Shown: piece by piece, positions 36,025-49,302 of the stretch
How the letters are laid out: the number at the start of each line of letters is the position of its first letter
Numbering within the stretch: the first letter of the stretch is position 1
Source of the DNA: Adiantum capillus-veneris
Lineage: Eukaryota; Streptophyta; Polypodiopsida; Polypodiales; Pteridaceae
Reading direction: 5' to 3'
Assembly (NCBI GenBank): GCA_014529385.2
Contig: CM043962.1
Location: 88,501,180 to 88,565,179, forward strand
Length of the DNA: 64,000 nucleotides
The notes under the pieces: generated by a model
The model's input: only the letters and a program-made list of their open reading frames with translations
The model's database searches: none
What the model was told of the DNA's origin: nothing
Position numbers and translations under genes: made by a program

Positions 36025-36240
36025 AAGAATTAAGAAGAAAATTGGGATCCAATAGGAATTAAGAAGAGAATTGGGGTCCAATAGTATTTGAGAAGAGAAT
36101 TGGGGTCCAATAGGAATTAAGAAGAGAATTGGGGTCCAATAGCATTTGAGAAGAGAAATGGGGTCCAATAGCAATTGAGAAGAGAATTGGGGTCCAATAG
36201 GATTTGAGAATAGAATTGGGGTCCAATAGGAATTGAGAAA
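36025..36240. repeat. 29-bp minisatellite in right LTR of element A
   Basis: Seven copies, as in the left LTR. The order of GCATTTGAG and GGAATTAAG variants differs between the two LTRs. Confidence 0.9.
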
Positions 36241-36258
36241 AGAATACCCACCATTTCC

Positions 36259-36266
36259 TATATAAG
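36259..36266 (+). promoter_or_regulatory. TATA box of element A, right LTR
   Basis: TATATAAG in the same context as at 12013. In the right LTR it would drive transcription outward into flanking element E sequence. Confidence 0.55.
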
Positions 36267-36597
36267 CACCCTCTCTCCTTTGTAATTTAACACACATATT
36301 GCTAAGCTACTTGCATACTTGCCATGCTCAAGATTATGCTTAAGTAAATCAAGGTTTCCATTAAACCTTGCTCTTGCTCTCTTCCTCTCTTGAAGGCCAA
36401 ACCCTTGAGGGTTTTGTGAAGAAGCTCCTCTCTCCTTCCTCTTCATCCTAAAGCCCTTTCCTTCCTCCTTGAGCCTCACATCTCTTCAAGAAGGACTTCA
36501 ACCCCACTTCCCTCTTGTTTAGAGGAGGTAATCTTCATTTCTAGTAAGATTAATTAATCCATGTGTTTTAATACTAAGAAGGTTTATGTGCATCATT

Positions 36598-37400
36598 TTA
36601 GGTTTAAGCTTTAATGGTAACCTTGGAATTAAGGTTAAGTATTAATGGTAGTTATGCATCATTAAGTTAAGCTTCAAAGGTAGATTTGCACTCGTAAGCT
36701 AAGCTTTAACGATAACTTTGCACTTAGATATAAGCTTTAGTGACTACCTTGCATTTTTAGGTTTAAGCTTTAATGGAAACCTCACAATTAGGGTTAAGTG
36801 ATAAGAGTATCATTAAGTTAATCTTAAAAGGTAGATTTGCATTCATAAGCTAAGCTTTAATGGTAACTTTGCACTTAGATGTAAGCTTTAGCGACTACCT
36901 TGTATTCTAGGTTTAAGCTTTAATGGAAACCTCGCAATTAGGGTTAAGTGATATCTATGCATCATTAATTAAGCTTAAAAGGTAGATTTGCACTCATAAG
37001 CTAAGCTTTAATGATAACTTTGCACTTAGATGTAAGCTTTAGTGACTACTTTGTATTTTAGGTTTAAGCTTTAATGAAAACCTCGCAATTAGGGTTAAGT
37101 GCTAAGAGTATCTATGCATCATTAAGCTAAGCTTCCAAGCTAGATTTGAACTCTTAAGCTAAGCTTAAATGGTAACTTTACACTTAGATGTAAGCTTTAG
37201 TGAGACTACCTTGTATAGCTTTAATGGAAACCTCGCAATTAGGGTTAAGTGCTAAGAGTATCTATGCATCATTAAGTTAAGTTTCAAAGGTAGATTTGCA
37301 CTCTTAAGCTAAGTATTAATGGTAACTTTGTAATTAGGTGTAAGCTTTAGTGACTACCTTGTATTCTACGTTTAAACTTTAATGGAAAGCTCGAAAACTC
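36598..37400. repeat. 158-bp tandem array in right LTR of element A
   Basis: Same units as 12351-13165 with several deletions, so the two arrays have diverged in unit length since insertion. Confidence 0.9.
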
Positions 37401-39230
37401 ATAAATTATAGGATGACCTTCTAGCTTCTTAAATGGAAAGCTAGGCACCATAAGAAAAGAGTAGTTGTCTAAGCTCGATAGAAGTAGTTCAATTTTTGGT
37501 ATTGAAGAGTATTTCTAAAAGTTGTCAATTTCAAGTTTGTTTGCAAATACGGGATGGGGAAGAAAGGGGATAACTTCGCGGAATTAATCTCCGTGTTGTT
37601 TGAACCGAAAACTCTACAAGTTTCCATGGAGATGCCCATGGATAGCAAAGGATTGCAAAAGCCTGGGAATCGACACAACGGGGATCGAACTTAAAAAGAT
37701 GGCATTTTCGAAGAGACATTAACCATCAAATGCCTATGGCAAAAACTCGCTTGTATTTTCTAAATAAACTTGGTTGGTAGACAATTAATGAAAGTAGGAA
37801 TTCAGGTATATAAATGAATGAACCTGGAAATTACCAACTAGGAGTTAAAAAGGAATCTCGAGAGGTGATAGGGATAGCCCATTGCAAAACATAGATTTAA
37901 CTAGGAAGTTTAAAGATTGTCTGGAAATGACCGAAAACCAAGATGGATCTTCTTGGGGTCAATTTGATTGAAAGGCCGGCCCATTGAGAGGATTCTCTTG
38001 GAGAACTTGACGGAGATTGGCCATTTTCGGCTAGGGCAACGTAACCGGCAAGTTGTTATACCTAAGTCATTCATGCCCGAGGGATAAGAGATGAATGGGT
38101 TTGTTTTACTTTTGTCCGGCCGGGTGAAGTACCCGCGGTATCTTATTGGAAATTGGCCATAATCCGTGTATGGCCTGATGCCAATAGTTGCATGAGAAGG
38201 TCATACTCAGGGAGGATGATGTGAATTTAATTAAGGAAATTTGTTCGACTTGGTTGCTTAAAAAGGAACTGGAAAGGCTAGGAATATAGGGGCTATCCTG
38301 TGCATCTGTCACCAGATGGTGCTCTACCTCTCGAAACAAAATGCTTAGGAAGGAATGATTAAATTACTTGATGAGCCTTTTCCAAAAACTTAATTCTGAA
38401 AAATATTGTGAAGTTGTTGCCATTTTGATGGCTTGTAACTGATTATCTTGGCTTGAATGGGAAGGCAAGATGAATTGGTTGAAACTAAATGTGTTGCATG
38501 ATTAGTTAGAAAACTAATTACAAGCTAATTATAGCAAATAAAGGAAAGAAAATGAATTAAAAGTTTCTAAATAAAAATCTGGTGGGAACAATCAGATGAA
38601 TTTCCTTGAACGAGGGTATGCAACAGATTGCATGCTGCTTGTTGTTTGATGATGTCTAATAGACTATTGTCTTCCTGATTTTGTAGTAGTTAAGTACTAC
38701 CTCGGGAAGGGATTTTCATGAAATGGTTCGTCGGTGGGTGGGCGGATCCGGAGGGTCAGATGGCCGGATTTTGATTTAAAATTTTTATATTAAACGCTAG
38801 GACTACGTGGGATAAAAATGGGTAATCGGGGACGAGCGAGACCAGGTAGGATTGCAAGATCCCTCTTCTTAGGGGAAAGCGATAACTGCCGTGTCTGCTT
38901 GTCAGGAAAAAGGGGTTATCGCCATGAACCAAGGGAGAACAAGAAAGCAAGAGAAGATCCTCAAGTTAAAGATCAAGAGAATCAAGACTAAGGACCACGA
39001 TTTTGGGTGCAGAAATCTGTCAAGGACAGATTGATTATGAGAAGCGGATGGAATCGTTGAATGAAGAGATGTACCCCCTTGGGTTGGCATTCGAGATAGT
39101 AGACCGAAGTCCTATCTGAGTGTCGGTCCCAAGTGGGAGGGATACCTGCAGATAGATCTACGTCATTCCCTGGAACGGTCTGGAGGACTGAGGGAGGTGA
39201 GTAGGGTCAAGTCTGGGTATGGCACTCACA

Positions 39231-39235
39231 ATCCA
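39231..39235. repeat. Target-site duplication of element A, right (ATCCA)
   Basis: Matches 11491-11495 exactly. Joining the two flanks restores a continuous minus-strand integrase region of element E. Confidence 0.9.
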
Positions 39236-39965
39236 AGCTTGTCTTGTTGTTAGATAACCTCTATAATATACATGCTCTGAATTCTATCCTGTTCAAGTTT
39301 CAACAATGCTTATTTTTTGCAGTTAGTTGACTCTTCAGGAGATAGTTTTTGTTGAACTGCAACCCTCAGGCTTGGTACTAAAAATTTCATAGGAACTACT
39401 GCTTCCAATCCATACACGAGCTTGAATGGTGTCATGCCTGTTGTCACTTTAAATGTTGTCCTAAAAGCCCAAAGTCCTGAATCCAACTTCTCATCCCAAT
39501 CTATCTTGTTCTAATTTACCAACTTCCTGATTATCCTGATCAAAGTCTTATTGGTACTTTCTGCTTGTCCATTTGCTTGAGGATAGTACACAGTTGATTT
39601 CTTATGCAGGATTATATGCAGTTCAGTGAGTTTACTAATCACTTTTTAATGAAATGTCCTCCCTGAACAGAAACCAACTCAATAGGGCATCCAAACCTAG
39701 TCATAATATTTTTATACAAAAATTTTGCCACGCTCCTTGCTGTGTTATCTCTCAAAGCCACAACTTCTACCCATTTTGTGCAATAATCAGTTGCAACCAA
39801 GATATACTTGTTCTGTGTAAACCTTGCAGGTGGCTTGATGGGACCAACAAAATCTAACCCCCACTTTTGGAATGGCTCCAAAGGTAATATAGGTTGCAAG
39901 GCATCTTGTCTACATTCAATGGTCTACCCTCTCTTTGACATAACAAACAGTTCTTACAACATTCC
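39236..39965 (-). pseudogene. Element E integrase, catalytic region
   Basis: The minus-strand frame 39899-39639 reads FQKWGLDFVGPIKPP and ATDYCTKWVE (first catalytic Asp). It then reads SVQGGHF, where the family has SDQGGHF, so the second catalytic Asp is replaced by Val. Downstream in another frame, QANGQAESTNKTL supplies the Glu. The text continues FRTTFKVTTGMTPFKLVYG up to the A insertion. The rest of the protein is at 11270-11490. The enzyme is dead by both substitution and interruption. Confidence 0.85.
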
Positions 39966-40267
39966 TGAGCATCTTTTATAGCAGTTGGCTACCAAAGTCT
40001 TGCTTGAAATATTTTTCTTGCAATAACATCTCCTGAAAAATATCCTCCTAAATTACCTACATGAGCTTCTGCCAGTACTGCTATCTGTTCAAACTCACAA
40101 ACACATCTCCTGATCACTTGATCAATTCCTCTTTTGTACAAAACCCCTACAATAACTGTAAGAGGATTGCTTCTTAGTGCTAATCTCTTTCTTTGATCCT
40201 TAGTCATTGCTTAAGGTAACACCCCTTCAGTCAAAAACTGAAGCATGTCTTCATACCATTCCTCTGA

Positions 40268-41735
40268 CTAGTCAGTCACCTGAACTAGAAATAGCTCTGT
40301 ATCAGGCAGTTGATCTGGCACACCTCCAAAATCTTGGTCTCCTGTTTCCAATCTACTCAAAGAATCAATTAATACATGAAGTCTGCCTAGAGTATGTATT
40401 ACTACATAATCAAATTCCTGCAATAACAATATCCATCTTGCCAACTTCCCTAAAAGGTGTGGTTTATTCACCAAGTAGATTACTGCCTGGTGATCTACAT
40501 GAAAGATTACCCTATTTGCCAACAGATGATGTTTAAACTTTTGCAGTACATAAACCATTCCCAAGCACTCCCTCTCTGTAACTGTGTAATTCTTCTTTGC
40601 AGGTGTCAATACCCTGCTTAAATAGGTGTGAACCAACCTCTACTGGTTTCTTGCATTAATGTTGCACCCACTGCTACATGAGATGCATCCACAAAGATGT
40701 GAAATGGTAACATCCAACCAGGAACAGACAACATTGCTGCTATAGTCAACATGATCTTCAAAATCATGAATGCCTTGATCTGATCTTCTCTCCATTCAAA
40801 TATAATATCATTCTTTGTAAGCTTTGTTAATGGTGTGCACACATGAGCCAAGTACCTCAAGAATCTGTTATGCCACTTGACTTGCCCCAAAAATCTGCTC
40901 AATTGTTTAATTGTTCTTGGTTTTGGTGCCTTTCTAATAGCTTCCACCTTTCTTGGATCAATAGAAACCCCTTCTTCAAAAATCACATGCCCTAAAAGCA
41001 CTCCTCTTTTCACTGCAGAAACACGTTTGGCTGGATTTAATGACAGCCTGAATTTCTTGCATTTTTTAAAACACAACCTCAAGTGTTCAAGATGCTCCTG
41101 CTTCTTTTCAAAAACACTAAAATCATCCAAGAAAACCCTCATAAATGTTGTAAGGAATTCAGAAAACACATGTTGTACTGCTTTTTGAAATGTTGGTGGA
41201 GCATTTTTCAAGCCAAATGTCATCACATTGCTAGTATAAATGTCCCATTCAGTCACAAAAGCAGTTTTTTTCCTGTCTTCAAATTCCATTGAAATTGTAA
41301 CCACTAAAACTATCCAATAACCTATAACAGCTACTATTGCATCCAGTAGTGTATCACAAAAAGGTAAAGGAAATGGATCACTTACTGTAGCTGCATTCAG
41401 TTTCTTGTAATCCACACACACCCTGATCTTTCATTCTTCTTTGGAACTACAACAATTGGTGACAACCAAGTAAATTCCTCCAAAGGATAAATAAAACCAA
41501 CAGCCAATAGTTTGTCAATCTCTTCTTTAACCTGTTTGGCATAATTAGGATTCGTCATGTACCTTTGTTGTACAACTAGAACTACATATGCTTTTAAATT
41601 AATTTCTTGTTGACACAAGCTAGCATCTACTCCTTTCATATCTATGTATTTCCATGCAAAAACATCTTTGAATTCTAACAACAATTCCTTCAGTTTCGGT
41701 TTAAATTCCTCATCCATATCTGCTAATACCTTCAC
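40268..41735 (-). pseudogene. Element E reverse transcriptase and RNase H
   Basis: Three overlapping minus-strand frames. 41735-41397 has KYAKQVKEEIDKLL-like pre-RT text and FTWLSPIVVVPKKN. 41421-40618 has CVDYKKLNAATVSDPFPLPF, KTAFVTEWDIYTSN, FGLKNAPPTFQKAV, the catalytic FLDD in VFLDDFSVF, and LGHVIFEEGVSIDPRKVEAI. 40636-40268 has RNase H with TPAKKNYTVTERECLGMVY, VDHQAVIYLVNK and DSLSRL. The PFPLPF and 'TEW' patterns are typical of plant Ty3 lineages related to Tat/Athila rather than chromoviruses. Only two frame breaks lie in this part, making it the best kept region of E. Confidence 0.88.
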
Positions 41736-41749
41736 TATCTGTGGTTCCT

Positions 41750-42620
41750 CCTAGGTATTCAGGTTCAATTCCTATAGTTCATCTTGAGTTACTCTAGCCG
41801 TTCTTGCCATTTGATGTTCAAAGGCTCACTTTTCTTGCTTTACTACTTCAATAGCTTACTCCTCCTCTCTATTTGCAATCTTTAGGTTCTTCAACAGCTC
41901 ATTGTCCATCTTGTTATTTGATTGTTTACTCCCCTGAGTAATTCCTAATTTCTGAGTTATTAACTATATTACATCATCTTCTAGCTGTAGCACATATCTA
42001 CTTGCTATCTTTTGCATATCCACTTCAAAAATAGGTACAATTGAAGAATTAGTTTTAAGAAATTCTTCTTCTGTATCCTCTCCAATTTCTCCTACCATAA
42101 TCAGTCCTTTTGCATGCAGTGCCTTGAAACCAGGTAATATCACCTTTTTTGCATCCATTTGCATTCTCTCTTTCTTCTTTCCCCTTGATTACTATAGAGT
42201 CTGCTCCAATAGCTGCTTTACTCTTGCTTCTCTTAATCAGGGCCTCCCCAACATCATTGGATAAGAGCAAGTAGATTCTTCCAACCTGAGAATCACAAAG
42301 TTGGTCACAAACTGCAGTCCCCCAACTAAAATCATAAATTCTTCAGAATCCCCAAAGACTGAACCTGTCTTTGGTCTGCCATCTTAACCTGAAAAGGTGT
42401 TGGATCCTACTTCAAGAGATTCATACGTTTGCATGTCGACTCTAGGAGAATATTAACTCTTGACCCGCCATCCAAGAAACTCCTAGAACAAACACCTTTC
42501 CAATAGATACCCCCACTACTGGTACCTTGTAATCCACATCCATTGGTAAAACTTCACATGCTTCTCCACAAAAATTCTTCAGTTTCCCTACCTATTGTCT
42601 AATTTGTACCTTTCACTTCA
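41750..42620 (-). pseudogene. Element E protease region
   Basis: The minus strand near 42490-42430 reads FLDGGSRVNILLES, the D-G-G-S form of the aspartic protease active site seen in plant Ty3 elements. Shifted pieces follow, including 42270-42055 and 42164-41964 (KVILPGFKALHAKGLIMVG). It would cut Gag-Pol. It is broken by stops in all frames. Confidence 0.65.
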
Positions 42621-43410
42621 ATACTTAATCTTTCAACAACTGCTGGGAAAATGCAAGTATCAACCTTAACATTTGCTTTACAGTAAATACTATTGGAGCT
42701 GACAACAAAGCTTCATAAAATTCATCACCACTGTCCTACTCTTTCACTATAGTCTTCCTTTTATCTAATGTACTTTTTCCCTGGTCATTGAAGGATCTTG
42801 CAACAAACTCCCATTATTCAGATAACATATCCCCACCTTGGGACTCTCGTACTTCCTTGAGTGCTTCTGTTCTCACTTCTTTCTACTCATTCCAATTTAC
42901 AGTGCCCTGGTCTTCTTTTTCTTGCATGATTTTCTTTCTTGGCTTTGATTTTGATCTTGTTACAACCATGACATCAGTGCACCCACTGCTTTCACGAATA
43001 TCCTCAATTGGATACATGTTGCACAGTCACAGTTGTAATGCTTACCCATTCCCTGAGTATACTGACAATTGTGTACTTTCTGAACAGGTTTTTGCTCCTC
43101 TTGATGCAAATGTATCCTATCCTGAATCCATTCTTCATCCATCCATTCTTCTTCAATTCATTTCTCCAACACCATTAAATTAGCCTCACCTGAAGGTCTC
43201 TATTGTTGCTGGGGTGGAGGTTGTTGATTATGTGCCTGAGGCCTGTTAATATTGTTGTTATTATTATTGTTGTACCTAATCATTTATGTGCCTACACCAC
43301 AGTTCATAGTCAGGACCTTGTCTATGTCCTACTGCTCCACAGTAATTACATTGCAACAACTGCTGCATATTATTTTGACCTGTGTTCTGGTATCTCCAAT
43401 CTTTCTGGTT
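42621..43410 (-). other. Degraded linker of element E between zinc knuckle and protease
   Basis: The minus strand is stop-rich. A piece at 43142-42960 contains a Cys/His cluster (HNCQYTQGMGKHYNCDCATC), possibly a second zinc motif, and glutamine-rich text near 43200. No domain can be assigned with confidence. Confidence 0.4.
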
Positions 43411-44244
43411 CTAAAACCTTCTTTGAAGTGCATGTCCTTGATGTATCCTGTTAGCACCTTGAGGAGCCACCACATTTGCAGCTGCCTCCCTCATTTTTTG
43501 AGTAATATACTCAGGTCTTCTTCCGCTGAAATCTGGATTATAATAACAATTTTCATATTCATGACCAAATCTTTGACAAACCTGACAATATGGTTTTTTT
43601 GACATTCCAAAGTGACTCATTCCAATTGTCTCTAATTTTTCTTGAATGATTTTGTTGACTGCATCTGCAGTTACTACTTCCTTTCCTTGCTTCTTTTCAT
43701 TCTTTTGCTTACCCTTATCTTTCTTCTGCTTCTTCTTTTCCTGCTTCTTCTTCTTTTCTGACCAATCTTCATCATCATCAGAATCAGTTTCCTCCTCAAT
43801 ATCCTGATTTGAATCTTCATCTTCTCACTCTGACTCTTCTGACTCTGAGTCTAAATCCTCACTCTTCTTCTTCTTCTTTTCCTTTAGTTCTGCCTTACCT
43901 CCATATCTTCTTTCAAGTCTTATAGTTGCTTCTACCAAATCAGTAAAATCTCATGCATTTGCTAATGGGGGTCTCCCTGCTACTGCACTTATGAACTCTT
44001 TTTTAAGTCTCTTACAAAAGTAGTCTCCCAATTGCTCCATAGAAGGTTGTTGTGTTGCCTCCAATCTATTATTCAAATTCCTAATTTTTTGTGCATAATC
44101 TTCAACCAACAAATCTTTCTGCTTCAATTTTCTCAACTTCTTCAAAATGTCTTTAGGTGTTTTATATAGACGCATGATTGAGGATAGTTCAAAGAGTATC
44201 AACTTAGCCTTTCTTAAGGATTGCAGAGACCCTTGAGCTGCCAT
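43411..44244 (-). pseudogene. Element E Gag with zinc knuckle
   Basis: Starts at ATG 44244. 44244-43951 reads SLRKAKLILFELSSIM and DYFCKRLKKEFISAV, a capsid-type region, then an in-frame TGA before a long charged stretch (Ser/Asp/Glu then Lys runs, about 43900-43680). 43620-43411 follows with knuckle CQVCQRFGHEYENC (C-x2-C-x4-H-x4-C). The start lies only about 25 bases from where similarity to the element ends, so the leader, primer site and 5' LTR are gone. Confidence 0.78.
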
Positions 44245-44511
44245 AGGCTATAACTTTGCACCTGTTTGACATTAGACTGATGAGGATGAGAGAATCAACA
44301 CAACTAGTTCCATCCCACAAGGTTCCTTACAGGGTACCTATAGGAGCATTCATAATAAGGCTATCTATATATTGTTGTGTGGATGATGCTATTCTCCTTC
44401 TAGGAGTAGTGATGTTGAGCCTATATTAGACTCAATGACCATACCCTCTATACAGTTGAAACAACTTAGATCACCTCTGAGATTCACATCATCCAGCTAT
44501 ACTGATGAAGC

Positions 44512-44730
44512 ATATATCACCACCCCAAGACACCATGCAACTACCACATGAGGATAGAGTTGCCATGACAAGCAAAGAGCACTATACTAATTTTGTGCTA
44601 CATTTCTTAGTATTGACAAGACATAGATCACCACCCAAAGACACCATGCGGGTACCACATGAGGATTAAGTTCCCATGACAAGCAAAGAGCACCACACTG
44701 AGTTTGTGCTACATTTCTTAGGCTATAGAG
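44512..44730. repeat. Tandem duplication, unit about 111 bp
   Basis: Two copies start ATCACCACCC..AAGACACCATGC and end GTGCTACATTTCTTAG, with about a dozen differences between them. Confidence 0.88.
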
Positions 44731-44946
44731 GAGGCATGCCTTGAATTGTTGACCTTGGATGAACATTCTTACACCAGAGGCACCTTCTCAGATGACATTT
44801 ACCCTTCAATATAGTAGGGTAGTCAGAGTTCATAGATATCACATTAGTTCGATCGAGCTTTATAGTGATGAGCTCAAGGGCACATACATGTATCTCTCGA
44901 TTAGCCCATACAATGTTGTAGTCAGAGCACATCTCGAAGATCATTT

Positions 44947-45045
44947 GGACACCCAAGTACATCATAGGATAGTGCAGTTGTCTAGATTGGACCACACACC
45001 CAAGTACATCCTAGGGTAGCGCAATTGTGTAGATTGAAGCACACA
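44947..45045. repeat. Tandem duplication, unit about 50 bp
   Basis: ACACCCAAGTACATCATAGG..GTCTAGATTG is followed by ACACCCAAGTACATCCTAGG..GTGTAGATTG. Confidence 0.85.
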
Positions 45046-45344
45046 TTGGCCTATGTTGATGATTGTGGATGTAGATATCAATGAGAGTAGAGCACATGAC
45101 AGTTTGAACCAGCCTTGAGACTTATGGTATATCTTGTTAGAGATCCTCATGATAGGATAGGGACACATATGGTACTGGATATTTCTTGATGATTGGATCG
45201 CCCTATTCTCCACGACATGGTCAAGATCATATAGTCATGACCACATAGAGTCCACAAATAACTGATAGATAGACTTTCCCTACTAGGTCACCTACCAAAT
45301 ATCCATCACATCAATAATTTACCCTCCTCAAAGCATATGTTGGG

Positions 45345-45928
45345 GGTAGTTGTAGCAGAGTCTTACCATAGCCCGAGCGAGATTTCTCGAGCGAACTAAA
45401 ACCCGAGCAAGAGAGGCCGGTCAACTTGTGAGTGAAGCGGCCAACTACAATAAGTGAGTGCATGAAAGAAGACTACATGTCTTGAACTCTTGTGGATTTG
45501 TATAGGAATCCTATATGTCTTGATTTGTGGATTTGTGAATGCAACACATCATAGGCCATAGGCCGAGCAGGGAAAGAGGAGAGCGATGGGGAAGCTGAAC
45601 AAAGTTTCTAATAAAAAGGGTCCAATGTTTACTGCCTTTTTGCATATACACCGTGAATACACACGGTAATTGGCCGCGACATCATTGTCACCATCATCGC
45701 ACATGTTTGTGGGAACCAAAGTAATGCAAACTTCATCAACCCTAGATATCATTCCAAAACCACAAGAGTGCTATCACCCACTGTTGAGCTCTTCTAAGCT
45801 CACTATGTTGAGATTGTGTTGTCACGATAACTGTGGGAATGAGTGGATGAGCATACATTGAGGCAAGTCGTCGGCCCGCTGATTTGCTACTTTCAGTGTC
45901 ATGTTGGAGTCTATCTCTCTCTCTCTCT
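45345..45928. other. Unassigned sequence
   Basis: TGTTGGGGGTAGTTGTAGC near 45349 resembles an LTR start but has no partner or primer site. Nearby CCCGAGCGAGATTTCTCGAGCG repeats CGAGCG phrases. No coding match. Confidence 0.35.
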
Positions 45929-46098
45929 ATCATTAGTCACCCCTTTTGAGAAGTTTCTACTCACATGTACACATTGGCATCCATTATATATAATAAACTG
46001 GTCATCGGTCTCTATCATTAGTCACCCCTTTTGAGAAGTTTCTTCTCACATGTACACATTGGAATCCTTTATATATAATAAACTGGTCATTGGTCTAG
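45929..46098. repeat. Tandem duplication, unit 85 bp, between CT and GA tracts
   Basis: Two near-identical copies (45929-46013 and 46014-46098), each from ATCATTAGTCACCCCTTTTG to ACTGGTCAT..GGTCT, differing at about five positions. A short (CT)n lies before and (GA)n (46099-46122) after. Confidence 0.92.
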
Positions 46099-46134
46099 AG
46101 AGAGAGAGAGAGAGAGAGAGAGACCAACATTTTG

Positions 46135-46310
46135 GACGCAGCAAATCCACCTCCTCCTCCTCCATCTCCGCCTCCGCAGCCACCACCGTCACAACCTCGT
46201 CCCCAGCCGTCGCCTTAGCTGCCATACCCAGGCTCGTACCCCTACTGTTATACCCATACCCTCGCTTGTACCCGTACCCATGCTCGTACCCTACGTAGCC
46301 ACGCCCGCTT
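46135..46310. repeat. CCN-rich and (CCCATA/CCCGTA)n-like minisatellite stretch
   Basis: CTCCTCCTCCTCCATCTCCG-type triplets pass into six-base steps such as TACCCATACCC, GTACCCGTACCC and GCTCGTACCC. The six-base steps loosely resemble telomere-like C-rich repeats but not the plant CCCTAAA unit. Confidence 0.6.
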
Positions 46311-48105
<1,795 letters not shown>

Positions 48106-48655
48106 AAAAAACTCTTTCCCAAAAACTTGGCAAACCGACATATGTGACTGACAAGATATTGGAAACCATCACAATCACGGCTAAGGTTTCAACTTCCAGA
48201 TCAACTAAGGATCATATTAATCCAAATTTAACTTCTAAGTTTCTAAGAGGGTGGAAAGTAGGATCTTTCCTTCAAAACTCTTCAAAAATCAGAACATTGC
48301 CTTTATATATTCGCTATTTCATGAATTGGCGAACCTTCACACATTCATTTTGTGAGGAATTGCAGCCATTTATCATCATTATCATCATCATCATCTAGAA
48401 GACCCCACATTGCTAGAAACTTTAGCATCTCATTGCCATCACCCCTGCCTAACAACCACACATGCAATGCCCACGTACTTGTATTGAAGTCTGAGAGCCA
48501 AGTAATGAGAATACACCATACAATTATCCCCTAGGCAAAACATGACAAATCCACGAGAACTTGCTCAATCAATAAATGCTATGGGAGAAAATCTCTCTGC
48601 AAATGTGCATCAAAGGCTACATTCTTACTATAAGCATCGTTCAATGTTGTGAGCA
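48106..48655. other. Unassigned sequence between palindrome modules
   Basis: A plus-strand frame at 48144-48398 (84 codons, ending in an Ile run from an ATC repeat at 48373-48395) has no recognisable domain. Otherwise non-coding. Confidence 0.35.
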
Positions 48656-48812
<157 letters not shown>

Positions 48813-49227
48813 TCAACACGAAAAAAACTTTTTCCGGCAAACCGACATATTGTGAAACAACAAATGTAAATTGATAAAATTTGAAGGTTTTTACACCCAA
48901 TTACAATATTTTTTTCAAATTTTGTAGGTTTTCTCACCTTCAAAAATAAAATTTAGAGGTAAATTTAAAAATTTGTAGGTGGGATTACACTAAACCTAGG
49001 TTTTTTTCAAGCACTCGAGTTCAAGTCTTGAGAAAACACACGACTCTCCTTGATCTTTACGGTCTCTTAGAATAGTTTCCTGCGAAGTTAAAACTTCTTT
49101 TTCTTCTCCTCTTTCTCCCTCCCTCCCTCTCTCTCTTTTGCTCTCTCTCTTTCTCTCTCACTCTCTCTCTCCACGCACCGGCGTACACTTGTGAAGGCAG
49201 TACAAAGCTCTGTTCAAATGAATTGGT

Positions 49228-49302
<75 letters not shown>

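Larger units (their letters stand above)
11496..39230 (+). mobile_element. Element A: large LTR retrotransposon with 3.5-kb LTRs, LARD-like
   Basis: Two long LTRs in direct orientation (11496-14989 and 35743-39230) start TGTAAGGTCC and end CTCACA, flanked by ATCCA duplications. A primer site lies 2 bases after the left LTR and a T/G-rich run with TTGGGGAG directly precedes the right LTR. The native internal sequence (about 14990-19530 and 35368-35742, near 4.9 kb) contains only a damaged integrase segment and no recognisable gag, protease or RT. Very long LTRs with little coding sequence recall plant LARDs, which depend on enzymes from other elements. Elements D, B and C are nested inside. 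The first ~180 bases of the two LTRs differ at about 11 positions. Confidence 0.85.
35743..39230 (+). repeat. Right LTR of element A (3488 bp)
   Basis: Collinear with the left LTR, including the minisatellite, TATA box and 158-bp array, and ending GGCACTCACA. One array unit is shortened near 36800-36820 and another near 37210. Confidence 0.93.
8540..44270 (-). mobile_element. Element E: Ty3-type LTR retrotransposon, split by nested insertions
   Basis: A minus-strand element read from about 44270 down to 8540. The order is gag (44244), zinc knuckle (about 43600), protease (about 42500), RT (41735-40700), RNase H (40636-40268), integrase (39899-39236, resuming at 11490), a long extra 3' ORF (about 11000-8910) and the 3' LTR. 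The 5' LTR and primer site are missing, so the element is 5' truncated near 44270. The inserted block 11496-39230 is flanked by a direct ATCCA repeat. Without the insertion E measures about 8.0 kb. All frames carry stops or shifts. Confidence 0.85.
44270..45340. other. Unassigned sequence with local duplications
   Basis: Begins with a plus-strand phrase reading INTTSSIPQGSLQGTY and, after a shift, YCCVDDAILLLG. These resemble RT motif B and YxDD boxes but are too short to classify. The rest holds two tandem duplications and no gene. Weak plus-strand coding-like text (VAMTSKEH..FVLHFL, twice) belongs to the duplicated unit. Confidence 0.4.

Noticed and set aside
45349-45420. Copia LTR start TGTTGGGGGTAGTT
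   Set aside because: No second copy, primer site or target duplication nearby, and no coding region follows.
46210-46300. Interstitial telomere repeat
   Set aside because: The six-base steps (for example CCCATA, CCCGTA) do not match the plant CCCTAAA unit and are irregular.
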